Of a stretch of 41,215 bases of DNA, positions 9,267 through 16,655 are shown piece after piece. The notes beneath the pieces are model-generated. The model saw only the letters and a list, made by a program, of their open reading frames with translations. It searched no databases and was not told the DNA's origin. A program made the translations under genes and the position numbers. Source of the stretch: Chloroflexota bacterium (GTDB taxonomy: Bacteria; Chloroflexota; Anaerolineae; Anaerolineales; Villigracilaceae); contig QMIW01000033.1 in NCBI GenBank assembly GCA_024434165.1, positions 1 through 41,215 on the forward strand. The letters are read 5' to 3'. The first letter of the stretch is position 1; every line of letters begins with the position of its first letter.

Positions 9267-9299
9267 GTAACATCCTATAGTGGGGACGAGGTAGTGGAA

Positions 9300-9477
9300 T
9301 ATAATCCTAAATCTCAAAGTAACCGGTGACCGAGTAGACAATGTGATTGCCCGCCGTCTACCGAGACCGCAGATAATCATCAAACAGCATAGTTCTGGCA
9401 AAGCGGTGATCTCGGTACGTGGCGCTCTGCGCCACACTCGACCACCAAGTATGAATCAAACAGGAGACAAATAATAA
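9300..9477 (+). promoter_or_regulatory. glmS promoter and structured leader with competing hairpins
   Basis: A TATAAT at 9300-9305 would start a leader of about 165 nt. It can form hairpin A (GTAGAC 9334-9339 with GTCTAC 9356-9361) or hairpin B (TACCGAGA 9359-9366 with TCTCGGTA 9410-9417, plus 9367-9370 with 9403-9406 across a 3-nt bulge), which share 9359-9361. ACCGAG occurs twice (9329-9334, 9360-9365), giving CTCGGT (9411-9416) two partners. A perfect GTGGCGC-TCT-GCGCCAC hairpin follows at 9419-9435. The glmS ribozyme core is not present. Regulation is inferred. Confidence 0.45.
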
Positions 9478-11265
9478 ATGTGCGGAATTTTCGGATATGT
9501 TACAAACAAAGAAGAAGATTTGGGTCCCATTCTGATCGAAGCAGCAAAGAGGTTGACCTATCGCGGCTACGACTCGGTCGGCGCGGCGGCGTTGAACGGA
9601 AGCAAGATTGATTTGCGAAAAGATGTGGGCAAAGTGGAGGAAGTAGCCGCAAAATATAGCTTTGCGGAACTGCGCGGGCAGCGCGGAATTACCCAATTAC
9701 GATGGGCAACCTTTGGAGAACCTTCTCAGGTGAATGCTCAGCCGCATCTCGACTCAGATGGCGACCTGGTCGGCGCGCACAATGGGAACGTGGTCAACAA
9801 CGTGGAGTTGCGCGAGCAGTTCATCGCCGAGGGCATGACTGTCCGTTCGCAGAACGATGGGGAGACGTGTGTCCACGCCGTGGAGCGATATATCAATCGC
9901 GGCTACGAGTTCATTGACGCGATCCGACTCGCCTATGGCGACCTCGAAGGCGATTATGCCTTTGTCATCGGGCGCGCGAATGACGACAAACTGTATGCGT
10001 TCAAAAAAGGTTCGGGCATGGTGGTGGGACTCGGCGAAGGCTTCACTTGTGTTTCGTCCGACCTGCCTTCGATCCTGCCGCTGACGCGCGAAGTGATTCG
10101 CCCGCAGGATGGGGAGATTGTCACCTTGTGGGCGGATAAGGTCGAGGTGCGCTCGGTCAAGGATGGAAAACCGATTGATCGAAAACCGGAGACAGTCACG
10201 GAAACGATGGATGCGGTGCAGAAGGGCGGGTATCCGCATTTCATGTTGAAGGAAATTCACGAGCAGGCTCAGGTCGCACGTGAGTTATCTCATGTCTTGA
10301 ATGGTAATCGTGAAGTCGAGACATTGATCGAGAAGATGAAGAACGCGCGTCATCTGTATTTCATCGGTTGCGGCACGAGCTATCACGCCGCGTCGGTGGG
10401 CGCGGTCTATTTCGCGCAGCTGGCGGGCAAGCCCGTCATCCCTGTGCTGGCACCGCAGTTCATCGCACAATATGCGCCGGCAGTGAATCACGATGACGTG
10501 GGGATTTTCGTCAGCCAATCGGGCGAGACCAAGGACGTGCTTAACGCGCTGGAAGCGGCGGAGCAAAAGGGCATGGCGTGTTTTGGATTGGCGAACGTGG
10601 TCGGCTCGACGTTGACAAAGACCGCCTCGCTCTGTCTCCCCTTGTGCTGCGGCTACGAAATCAGCGTCCCCGCCACGAAGACGTTTACCAACCAGGTTGT
10701 GATGTTCCTGTATCTGGCGTACAAGATGGCGGGCAAAGATGTCCATGGATTGGATGCGATCCCCGAATTGATGGAAAAAACCATCGAGATGGTCGAGCCT
10801 CAAATCAAAGAGATTGCGAAAGACATCAACGAGTGGAATGACCTGTACTGTCTCGGCTACGGAGCGACTTATCCCATTGCGCTCGAAGGCGCATTGAAAT
10901 TGAAAGAGATCACCTACGCCCACTGCGAAGGGATGCTCTCGACCGAGTTCAAGCACGGACCACTTTCCGCGGTGAGCAAGGGCTTCCCCATTATTTTTGT
11001 GGCAGGACCGAACGATGTGCCGCTCATCATCAGCGGCATCAACGAAGTGAAGGTGCGCGGCGCGCGGACCATCGTCATCGCCGAAGAGGACTCCCGCCTG
11101 CGCGCCAACGCGGACGATGTAATCGTGCTCCCCAAATCCGGCCCGCAGATTTCGGCGCTGCTGGGAGTCCTGCCATTGCAGCTGCTTTCGTATCACATGA
11201 GTGTGATGCGCGGGTTCGATCCCGATTTTCCGAGGAATTTGTCGAAGACGCTGACAGTGGATTAG
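9478..11265 (+). CDS. glmS: Glutamine--fructose-6-phosphate aminotransferase
   Basis: Makes glucosamine-6-phosphate from fructose-6-phosphate and glutamine, the entry step to UDP-GlcNAc and cell-wall or glycan precursors. 595 residues, close to the usual length. It begins MCGIFGYV, with Cys2 as the N-terminal nucleophile of the glutaminase domain (about 1-225, including LTYRGYDSVG and AHNGNVVNN). Two SIS sugar-isomerase domains follow (FIGCGTSYHA; LGYGATYPIALEGALKLKE) and the C-terminus DFPRNLSKTLTVD matches the conserved GlmS tail. The upstream AGGAG gives good initiation. It has its own leader and so is probably regulated separately from the membrane genes before it. Confidence 0.97.
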   Translation: MCGIFGYVTNKEEDLGPILIEAAKRLTYRGYDSVGAAALNGSKIDLRKDVGKVEEVAAKYSFAELRGQRGITQLRWATFGEPSQVNAQPHLDSDGDLVGAHNGNVVNNVELREQFIAEGMTVRSQNDGETCVHAVERYINRGYEFIDAIRLAYGDLEGDYAFVIGRANDDKLYAFKKGSGMVVGLGEGFTCVSSDLPSILPLTREVIRPQDGEIVTLWADKVEVRSVKDGKPIDRKPETVTETMDAVQKGGYPHFMLKEIHEQAQVARELSHVLNGNREVETLIEKMKNARHLYFIGCGTSYHAASVGAVYFAQLAGKPVIPVLAPQFIAQYAPAVNHDDVGIFVSQSGETKDVLNALEAAEQKGMACFGLANVVGSTLTKTASLCLPLCCGYEISVPATKTFTNQVVMFLYLAYKMAGKDVHGLDAIPELMEKTIEMVEPQIKEIAKDINEWNDLYCLGYGATYPIALEGALKLKEITYAHCEGMLSTEFKHGPLSAVSKGFPIIFVAGPNDVPLIISGINEVKVRGARTIVIAEEDSRLRANADDVIVLPKSGPQISALLGVLPLQLLSYHMSVMRGFDPDFPRNLSKTLTVD

Positions 11266-11322
11266 TTTGCCCCACCCAACCTAAGGTAGAATTGCTCCCA
11301 TACGAAGAAAAAAGGATGACTC

Positions 11323-13131
11323 ATGCCCATCGCTCTTCCCCGCTCCAAAGTCAAGAAAAACCAAACCTGGAACTCCGAAAGCGTCTTCTCTTCGCCCAAG
11401 GCATTCGACGCGGAGGTAAAAAGCCTGCTCGAAAGCCTGGAAACGGTGAAGAAGTATCGGGGTCGTCTTGGAGAAAGCCCCGACGTATTCATCGAAGCCA
11501 TGCAGTTCATGGATAAACTCGCCCGGCGCGCCGCAAAGGTTCAGGTGTATGCCACCATGTCCAGTGCGGTGGATACCGCCAACCAGGCGGGCGCGGCGAT
11601 GAGCGGAAAAGCCATGTCTGCGCTTGCCCGGGTGGGAGCGGAAACTTCGTTCGTAGATCCGGAACTCCTGTCCATTGGCGAGGCGAAGTTGCGCCAATGG
11701 CTGGCGGAGGACCCCTATATGGGGCTGTACGAGCATTACATCAACGACCTCTTCCGCAGGCAGGCGCATGTCCGCAGCGCCGAGGTGGAGGAACTGCTTG
11801 GCATGATGCGCGATCCATTCGGGACGGTGCGCACCACGGCGCATCTGCTGGCGAACGCCGATTTCAAATTCAAGCCCGCAAAAGACAGCAAAGGCAGAAA
11901 GGTGGATTTGACCCAAAGCACCTTCGACGCCATCCTCAACGGGGCAGATCGAAAAGCGCGCCAGACCGCATGGGAGAATTACAACGACAGGTACCTCGAA
12001 TTCAAAAACACGCTCGCCAGCAACCTGACCGCCTCCATCAAACAGAATGTGTTCAACATGAAGGCGCGCCGGTTCAATTCGTCGCTCGAAGCCACGCTCT
12101 TCAACGGGGATGTGCCGGTGGAGATGTTCCACAACCTTCTGAACATCTTCAAGAAAAACCTCCCGCTCTGGCACAAGTATTGGCGCATCCGCCGCAGGGC
12201 GCTCGGCGTAAAGACTCTGCATCCATACGATGTGTGGGCGCCGCTGACGACAAAGAAATACAAGGTCCCGTTTGAAAAAGCTGTGGACTGGATCAGCGAT
12301 GGGCTGGAGCCAATGGGCAGGGAGTACGTGGACACCATGCGCAGGGGCTGTCTCAAGGATCGCTGGGTGGATTGGTCGCCGAACGCGGGCAAGCGCCAGG
12401 GCGCGTTCTCGACGCGCGTGCCCAGCGACACACATCCGTTCATTTTGATGAGTTACACCGACGATATCGGCAGTATGAGCACGCTCGCACACGAACTCGG
12501 TCACTCCATGCATGCGTATTACGCCAGCCGCGCCCAACCAATGATCTACTACACCTACCCTTCCATCATCTCGGAGACCGCTTCCAATTTCCATCAGGCG
12601 ATGACGCGCGCTCATTTGCTCAAAGCCAACACCGATAAACATTTCCAGACCGCCCTGCTCGAAGAGGCGATGGATAACTTCCACCGTTATTTCTTCATCA
12701 TGCCCACGCTCGCCCGCTTCGAACTGGAAACACATCAGCGCATCGAAAAGGGACAGCCGCTCACCGCCGATTTCATGATCGAACTGATGGCGGATCTGTT
12801 CAGCGAAGGCTACGGCGGCGAAATGAACCTGGACCGCGAGCGGGTCGGCATCACCTGGGGCACGTTCACCACCCATCTTTACATTGACTATTACTCGTTC
12901 CAATATGCCATCGGAATCTCTGCCGCGAACGCCATTGCCAAACGTATTCTCGATGGCGTCCCCAACGCCGCGCAGGACCACATCGAATTCCTGAAAGCAG
13001 GCTCGTCCAAGCCGCCGATGGAGGTCTACAAAATTGCAGGCATTGACATGGCTAGCGCCCAACCCATCGAAGATGCGTTCGCGGTGCTGGAGGAGTATGT
13101 GAATCGGTTGGAGGTTTTGACAGACAAATAA
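11323..13131 (+). CDS. M3 family oligoendopeptidase (PepF-type)
   Basis: A cytosolic zinc metallopeptidase that cuts short peptides. 602 residues, the usual size for oligoendopeptidase F. The zinc site HELGH is at residues 390-394 and the third ligand fits Glu418 in SETAS. The N-terminal helical lobe and C-terminal YAIGISAANAI region match the family. ATG 11323 follows AAAGGATGA; a TAGAAT at 11287-11292 is a plausible -10. No signal peptide, so intracellular. It lies 57 nt after glmS and ends in a strong terminator. Confidence 0.93.
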   Translation: MPIALPRSKVKKNQTWNSESVFSSPKAFDAEVKSLLESLETVKKYRGRLGESPDVFIEAMQFMDKLARRAAKVQVYATMSSAVDTANQAGAAMSGKAMSALARVGAETSFVDPELLSIGEAKLRQWLAEDPYMGLYEHYINDLFRRQAHVRSAEVEELLGMMRDPFGTVRTTAHLLANADFKFKPAKDSKGRKVDLTQSTFDAILNGADRKARQTAWENYNDRYLEFKNTLASNLTASIKQNVFNMKARRFNSSLEATLFNGDVPVEMFHNLLNIFKKNLPLWHKYWRIRRRALGVKTLHPYDVWAPLTTKKYKVPFEKAVDWISDGLEPMGREYVDTMRRGCLKDRWVDWSPNAGKRQGAFSTRVPSDTHPFILMSYTDDIGSMSTLAHELGHSMHAYYASRAQPMIYYTYPSIISETASNFHQAMTRAHLLKANTDKHFQTALLEEAMDNFHRYFFIMPTLARFELETHQRIEKGQPLTADFMIELMADLFSEGYGGEMNLDRERVGITWGTFTTHLYIDYYSFQYAIGISAANAIAKRILDGVPNAAQDHIEFLKAGSSKPPMEVYKIAGIDMASAQPIEDAFAVLEEYVNRLEVLTDK

Positions 13132-13140
13132 GGCTTAGCG

Positions 13141-13180
13141 AGACTTCCGAATTCTTCGAGAATTTGGAAGTCTTTTTTTT
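13141..13180 (+). terminator. Strong Rho-independent terminator after the M3 peptidase
   Basis: A 15-bp stem with one wobble (13141-13155 against 13159-13173, loop TCG) runs directly into eight T. It ends just before the -35 of the ars promoter. Confidence 0.9.
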
Positions 13181-13184
13181 CCTC

Positions 13185-13212
13185 TTGACAAATAGACGAT
13201 TATCTATATAAT
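13185..13212 (+). promoter_or_regulatory. Sigma70-type promoter of the ars operon
   Basis: TTGACA (13185-13190), a 16-nt spacer, then TATAAT (13207-13212): both hexamers are perfect consensus. The spacer is filled by an ATAGA-N6-TCTAT palindrome, so repressor binding would block RNA polymerase. Confidence 0.9.
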
Positions 13213-13233
13213 ATCCCATAGAAGTTTATCTAT
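13192..13233. promoter_or_regulatory. Two ArsR-type operators, ATAGA-N6-TCTAT
   Basis: Two identical half-site pairs: 13192-13207 (spacer CGATTA) and 13218-13233 (spacer AGTTTA), 26 bp apart centre to centre. The first fills the promoter spacer and the second ends at the start codon of the first gene. Dyads of this size and AT-rich half-sites are typical of SmtB/ArsR repressors; the adjacent ArsR is the likely binder (inference). Confidence 0.7.
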
Positions 13234-13557
13234 ATGAAACCATCCCTCCCCATCGTCTGCAACATGAACGTTTTCACGCCCGAGCAACGCGACGCCCACC
13301 TGCAAAGGACCAACCAGTTGTTTGCGAAAGTCGCGTCCGTCGCGGCGCAGGAAAACGGTTATCGGTTTGCCCTGCCCTACGAGGCGGAGAGCCTTATCGA
13401 ACTGGGCAAATTCATTGCCAACGAACGGCTGTGCTGCCCGTTTTTGGAATTCTCGCTGACGGTCAAGCCCGGTGAAGAACCTGTCCTTCTATCCCTCTCA
13501 GGTCCCGAGGGCACGCGGGAGTTCCTGCGCGCCGAGTTTAGTGAGGCGTTTGCATGA
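13234..13557 (+). CDS. Small cysteine-pair protein of the ars operon
   Basis: 107 residues, no membrane segment or known fold recognised. The central ERLCCPFLEF motif (Cys67, Cys68) recalls small proteins found beside arsenic and mercury resistance genes; vicinal cysteines could bind a soft metal or metalloid, which is inference. Another Cys is at residue 9. The ATG at 13234 follows the second operator directly and has almost no ribosome-binding site. With the TSS near 13219 the 5' UTR would be about 15 nt. The stop overlaps the arsR start (ATGA at 13554-13557), so the two are translationally coupled. Confidence 0.7.
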   Translation: MKPSLPIVCNMNVFTPEQRDAHLQRTNQLFAKVASVAAQENGYRFALPYEAESLIELGKFIANERLCCPFLEFSLTVKPGEEPVLLSLSGPEGTREFLRAEFSEAFA

Positions 13558-13865
13558 AACTCAATCCCGTCCTGTTTGCCAAAGCCATCGCCGACGAGAC
13601 CCGCCAAAAGATCATGAGCGAGTGTTGCTGCTGCTGGATTTCCGTCGGCGAACTGACCGAGAAACTCAAGGTCACGCAGCCCACCGTCTCGCATCACCTC
13701 GCCATTTTGCGCGAGGCGGGTCTGGTGAACGTACGCGAGGAAGGCAAGCAGACCTTTTACTCGCTCAACCAGGAAAATATCGCCGTCTGCTGCGGTCAGA
13801 TCATGCTCAAGTTTGCGCCGGAGGAAGAAGCGACCGAAGCCGTCGTCAAAGTTGTAAGCAGGTAG
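13554..13865 (+). CDS. arsR: ArsR/SmtB family metalloid-sensing repressor
   Basis: 103 residues with a winged helix-turn-helix (about residues 29-72; VTQPTVSHHLAILREAGLV is the recognition region). Four consecutive cysteines (24-27, ECCCCW) lie just before the HTH, where As(III)/Sb(III)-type ArsR proteins place their ligands, and a second pair (79-80) lies in the C-terminal helix. It probably represses the operon through the ATAGA-N6-TCTAT sites at 13192, 13218 and 13899 and releases on metalloid binding. Coupled to the previous gene by a 4-nt overlap. The exact inducer is not known from sequence. Confidence 0.9.
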   Translation: MKLNPVLFAKAIADETRQKIMSECCCCWISVGELTEKLKVTQPTVSHHLAILREAGLVNVREEGKQTFYSLNQENIAVCCGQIMLKFAPEEEATEAVVKVVSR

Positions 13866-13898
13866 CCGCATGTATCGGTAATTTTTTTACCTCAATAA

Positions 13899-13914
13899 AT
13901 AGACAAGTTTCTAT
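13899..13914. promoter_or_regulatory. Third ATAGA-N6-TCTAT operator
   Basis: ATAGA (13899-13903), spacer CAAGTT, TCTAT (13910-13914), followed by ATGAAA just as at the second operator. It lies between arsR and the 43-residue peptide gene, suggesting that the peptide and arsM have their own ArsR-controlled promoter. No clear -35/-10 pair was identified here. Confidence 0.6.
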
Positions 13915-13928
13915 ATGAAAGAGGAACC

Positions 13929-14060
13929 ATGTACGCAGAAATCCTTCTTATCATCGGCATTCCCGCCATCCTGTTTGGCTTGGCGCGTTCCACTGAAAAG
14001 GTCCTGGACATCCGCCAGAGCCAGCGGGATAAAGGGATCAATTTGAAGCCCTACCTATAA
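13929..14060 (+). CDS. 43-residue single-span membrane peptide
   Basis: A short ORF with ATG 13929 and a GAGG Shine-Dalgarno 4 nt upstream. The first half is hydrophobic (ILLIIGIPAILFGLA), the second half basic and polar (STEKVLDIRQSQRDKG), so it should be a type of small inner-membrane protein with a cytoplasmic tail. It sits between arsR and arsM, 14 nt after the third operator and 18 nt before arsM. No family recognised. Its placement argues for a real gene; it has no cysteine, so it is not itself an arsenic ligand. Confidence 0.6.
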   Translation: MYAEILLIIGIPAILFGLARSTEKVLDIRQSQRDKGINLKPYL

Positions 14061-14078
14061 TTCCACAAGGAGAATCCA

Positions 14079-14876
14079 ATGACTGAATCCCCCACCCCCA
14101 TCCACGACGCCGTGCGCGAGCATTACGCCGAGCGAATCAAAAGCAGCGCCTCGTGCTGCGGACCTTCGGACTGCTGCACGCCAGAAAGCAATCTCTACCC
14201 GACAGATTTGCTTGCCACGCTCCCCGAGGGCGAATCGGCTGTCAGCTACGGCTGCGGCGACCCAATCACACTCGCCGCATTGCAGCCCGGTCAGACCGTA
14301 CTCGACCTCGGTTCGGGCGCAGGACTCGACTGCTTTTTCGCCGCACAAAAAGTCGGCGAAACGGGCAAAGTCATCGGCGTGGATATGACCCCTGAAATGA
14401 TCGAACGTGCCCGGTCCAGCGCGAAGCGGATGAATCTCACCAACGTCGAGTTCCGCCAGGGATATATCGAAGACCTGCCCGTCGAATCCGGCACGGTGGA
14501 CGTCATTATCTCGAACTGCGTCATCAACCTCTCGCCGGATAAAACCAAAGTGTTTAGTGAGACGTTCCGGGTGCTGAAGCCGGGCGGGAAACTGGCGGTC
14601 TCGGACATCGTCACTGATGGACCGCTGCCGGACGAAGTCAAGAAAAGCCTGAGTGCCTGGGCGGGGTGCGTGGCGGGCGCGGTGGAGGCGAAGGATTACA
14701 TCGCAATGATGGAAGCGGCCGGGTTCACGAACATTTCCATCCAGCCGGTGTTCTTCGACAAACAAACTGTTGATGATGCGCTGGGCGGCATGAAACTGGA
14801 TGCAAGCCGTTACTCGAAAGACGAAATCTACAAGGCAGTGTACAGCGCGAAGATCACGGCGTATAAGCCGGCATAA
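14079..14876 (+). CDS. arsM: Arsenite S-adenosylmethyltransferase
   Basis: Methylates As(III) with SAM to methylarsenicals, which can be volatile or exported. 265 residues. The SAM motif is VLDLGSGAGLDC (74-85). The three conserved catalytic cysteines fit Cys59 (YGCGDP), Cys147 (SNCVINL) and Cys197 (AGCVAGA). Extra cysteine pairs at 26-27 and 32-33 (SCCGPSDCC) are common in the N-terminus of this family. The AAGGAG before ATG 14079 is good. In the ars operon after arsR and the membrane peptide; no arsenite pump or reductase gene is beside it, so methylation seems to be the local detoxification route. Confidence 0.93.
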   Translation: MTESPTPIHDAVREHYAERIKSSASCCGPSDCCTPESNLYPTDLLATLPEGESAVSYGCGDPITLAALQPGQTVLDLGSGAGLDCFFAAQKVGETGKVIGVDMTPEMIERARSSAKRMNLTNVEFRQGYIEDLPVESGTVDVIISNCVINLSPDKTKVFSETFRVLKPGGKLAVSDIVTDGPLPDEVKKSLSAWAGCVAGAVEAKDYIAMMEAAGFTNISIQPVFFDKQTVDDALGGMKLDASRYSKDEIYKAVYSAKITAYKPA

Positions 14877-14901
14877 CACTGAAAACCGCCACCGGGTATG
14901 C

Positions 14902-14937
14902 AGCAGGCCGCGCTTGGAGCGCGACCTGCTTTTGTTA
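14902..14937 (+). terminator. Rho-independent terminator of the ars operon
   Basis: AGCAGG (14902-14907) and CGCGCT (14909-14914) pair with 14918-14923 and 14925-14930 around a TGG loop, with one mismatch, then TTTTG. Confidence 0.85.
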
Positions 14938-14948
14938 TTTTCATCATC

Positions 14949-14996
14949 TTGACAGTGCAATCCTTTGGGGGTAAAAACAAACCGACTAGTCGGTTT
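14949..14996 (+). promoter_or_regulatory. tetR promoter with palindromic operator
   Basis: TTGACA at 14949-14954 and a weaker TAAAAA at 14972-14977 (17-nt spacer) form a promoter. An 18-bp perfect palindrome, AAACCGACTAGTCGGTTT (14979-14996), covers the expected start of transcription. Dyads of the ACCGACnAGTCGGT type are common TetR-family sites, so autorepression is likely. Confidence 0.8.
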
Positions 14997-15006
14997 TATT
15001 TCAATT

Positions 15007-15039
15007 TCTCCCCTCCCTATGGGAGAGGCAGGGCGAGGG
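15007..15039 (-). repeat. REP-like repeat, reverse copy
   Basis: On the minus strand this reads CCCTCGCCCTGCCTCTCCC then GGGAGGGGAG, closely like the plus-strand copy at 15628-15663. It contains a small CTCCC/GGGAG hairpin. The plus-strand end GGGCGAGGG also serves as the ribosome-binding region of the tetR gene. Confidence 0.6.
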
Positions 15040-15042
15040 CTC

Positions 15043-15627
15043 ATGCAGCAGCGCAGTGAAGAAACCCGCTCCAGGATCATGGAGTCAGCCGTCAAATTAT
15101 TCTCGTCGCGCGGGTACAACGCCGCCAGCGTGGACGACATCTGCAAGGACGCAGGCATCAGCAAGGGCGCGTTCTATCACCATTTCGAGAGCAAACAAAC
15201 GCTTTTCCTCGCCCTGCTCGATGGCTGGCTGCAAACCATAGATCACGCCATCGAAGCCTCGAAGGACAAGACCGCCCCCGAAACCTTCATGCAGATCACG
15301 GAAGCATTCCCTTACATTTTTGCCTCTGCGAACGAAGGCTTGCCCATGTTCCTCGAATTCTGGCTGCAAGCCAGCCGCGACGAAAAGATCTGGCAGGCAA
15401 GCGTTGCCCCCTACCGGCGGTATCACAAGTATTTCACCTCGCTCATCAAAAAGGGCGTGGATGAAGGCTCGTTTGTGGAAGTGAACCCTGAATTAACGTC
15501 GCGCATGATCATCTCGACGGCGATGGGCTTGTTATTGCAAAGCCTGATGGACCCCAAAGGCGCCAAATGGGAAAAGGTCGCGCGCGACAGCACGAATCTG
15601 TTGGTAAATAGTTTGTTGAAGAAATGA
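15043..15627 (+). CDS. TetR/AcrR family transcriptional regulator
   Basis: 194 residues when started at ATG 15043 (MQQRSEETRSRIM), which is 4 nt after GGGCGAGGG. An ORF from 14965 exists but would run through the operator, so it is rejected. The N-terminal HTH (VDDICKDAGISKGAFYHHF, about residues 29-47) is typical TetR. The C-terminal half (QITEAFPYIF, LEFWLQASRD, MIISTAMGLLLQSLM) is a ligand-binding helical bundle. It probably binds the palindrome at 14979-14996 and controls itself; the downstream epimerase may be another target. Ligand unknown. Confidence 0.9.
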   Translation: MQQRSEETRSRIMESAVKLFSSRGYNAASVDDICKDAGISKGAFYHHFESKQTLFLALLDGWLQTIDHAIEASKDKTAPETFMQITEAFPYIFASANEGLPMFLEFWLQASRDEKIWQASVAPYRRYHKYFTSLIKKGVDEGSFVEVNPELTSRMIISTAMGLLLQSLMDPKGAKWEKVARDSTNLLVNSLLKK

Positions 15628-15663
15628 CCCTCACCCCAGCCCTCTCCCAGTGAGAGAGGGAAT
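15628..15663 (+). repeat. REP-like repeat, forward copy
   Basis: CCCTCACCCCAGCCCTCTCCC followed by a loop and GAGAGGG. A 7-bp hairpin (15640-15646 with 15654-15660) is included. This sequence style is a common dispersed repeat in many bacterial genomes. It starts at the base after the tetR stop and mirrors the copy at 15007-15039. Confidence 0.65.
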
Positions 15664-15674
15664 TAAGGAGAACT

Positions 15675-16652
15675 ATGTGGCTTGTCACCGGCGCAACGGG
15701 ACATATCGGTAATGTCCTTGTGCGAAAACTTTTGGAACACGGGGAAAAGGTTCGGGCGTTGATCCCGCCCGGAGAAAGCCGCGAACCGCTCGCCGGTCTG
15801 GATGTGGAGGCGGTGGAGGGCGATGTTCTCCATTTGGATTCGGTGTTCGAATCCCTGCGGGGCGTCAAAGGCATCTTCCATCTTGCAGGCGTGATCTCGA
15901 TCATGCCGGGAGCGAATCCCTTCGTGCGCAAAGTCAATGTGGAAGGGACAAAAAATATTCTTCATGCTGCGCGGGAAAAAAAGATCGGGAAACTCGTTTA
16001 CACTTCGTCCATCCACGCCATTCAGCGGGCAGAGGACGGCGTCATTGACGAAAACATCCCCTATGACATGAACAATCCCTACGGGGCGTATGACCGCTCG
16101 AAGGCGGAGGCGACTCTCGAAGTCTTGCATGCGGCTCAAACCGGACTGGAGGCTGTTGTGGCCTGCCCCACCGGGGTGATCGGTCCCTATGACTTTCGCG
16201 GCTCCATGATGGGAGCGGTCATCCACGATGCGGCGGCTGCCAAGCCCACGCTCTACGTGGACGGTTCGTACGACTTCGTGGATGTGCGCGACGTGGCGGA
16301 AGGTTTGATCACCACCGCTGAAAAGGGCAAGCGCGGCGAGAGTTATATCCTCTCCGGGCAGAAGATCTCGGTGCGGTACATGCTCGAAACCGTGCGCGAG
16401 ATCACGGGCAGGAATTTCTTCCAGATGAAAATTCCATTCGACCTGGCGAAGTTCGCCGCGTTATTCACGCCGATGTATTACCGGCTGGCGCGCGCCACGC
16501 CGCGTTTCACGCCGTATTCGCTGGAAGTGCTGAAAAGCAATGCGAACATCAGCCATGCCAAGGCGAGCCGTGAACTGGGCTACCAGCCGCGGTCGCTGTA
16601 TGAGAGCATTCGCGATACGGTGAAATGGTTTTTGGAAAGACGGAAGAGTTAG
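15675..16652 (+). CDS. NAD(P)-dependent epimerase/dehydratase family protein
   Basis: An extended short-chain dehydrogenase of 325 residues. The Rossmann motif TGATGHIG is at residues 5-12 and the catalytic Tyr139-x-x-x-Lys143 at YDRSK, with the upstream serine in VYTSSIHA. It resembles dihydroflavonol-4-reductase-like and HpnA-like proteins more than sugar epimerases, but the substrate is unknown. AAGGAG precedes ATG 15675. It lies 47 nt after the TetR gene, with the REP-like repeat between, so control by that TetR is possible. Confidence 0.85.
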   Translation: MWLVTGATGHIGNVLVRKLLEHGEKVRALIPPGESREPLAGLDVEAVEGDVLHLDSVFESLRGVKGIFHLAGVISIMPGANPFVRKVNVEGTKNILHAAREKKIGKLVYTSSIHAIQRAEDGVIDENIPYDMNNPYGAYDRSKAEATLEVLHAAQTGLEAVVACPTGVIGPYDFRGSMMGAVIHDAAAAKPTLYVDGSYDFVDVRDVAEGLITTAEKGKRGESYILSGQKISVRYMLETVREITGRNFFQMKIPFDLAKFAALFTPMYYRLARATPRFTPYSLEVLKSNANISHAKASRELGYQPRSLYESIRDTVKWFLERRKS

Positions 16653-16655
16653 GGA

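Noticed and set aside
9281-9435. glmS ribozyme
   Set aside because: GACGAG at 9285-9290 recalls part of the ribozyme, but the cleavage-site core AGCGCC-AGAACU and the GGCGG-TGCCTCC region are absent, and the fragment lies upstream of the predicted -10.
11213-11223. GGTTCGATCCC, like a tRNA T-loop
   Set aside because: It encodes the conserved GlmS C-terminal residues Gly-Phe-Asp-Pro, and no acceptor or anticodon stems can be drawn around it.
11281-13062. 593-codon open frame antisense to the M3 oligoendopeptidase
   Set aside because: It mirrors a gene with a clear zinc site and family match. The antisense product has no recognisable domain and is explained by codon bias leaving the opposite strand open.
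14965-15042. Longer start for the TetR regulator
   Set aside because: It would translate through the 18-bp operator and the repeat; the ATG at 15043 gives a normal TetR N-terminus with a ribosome-binding site.
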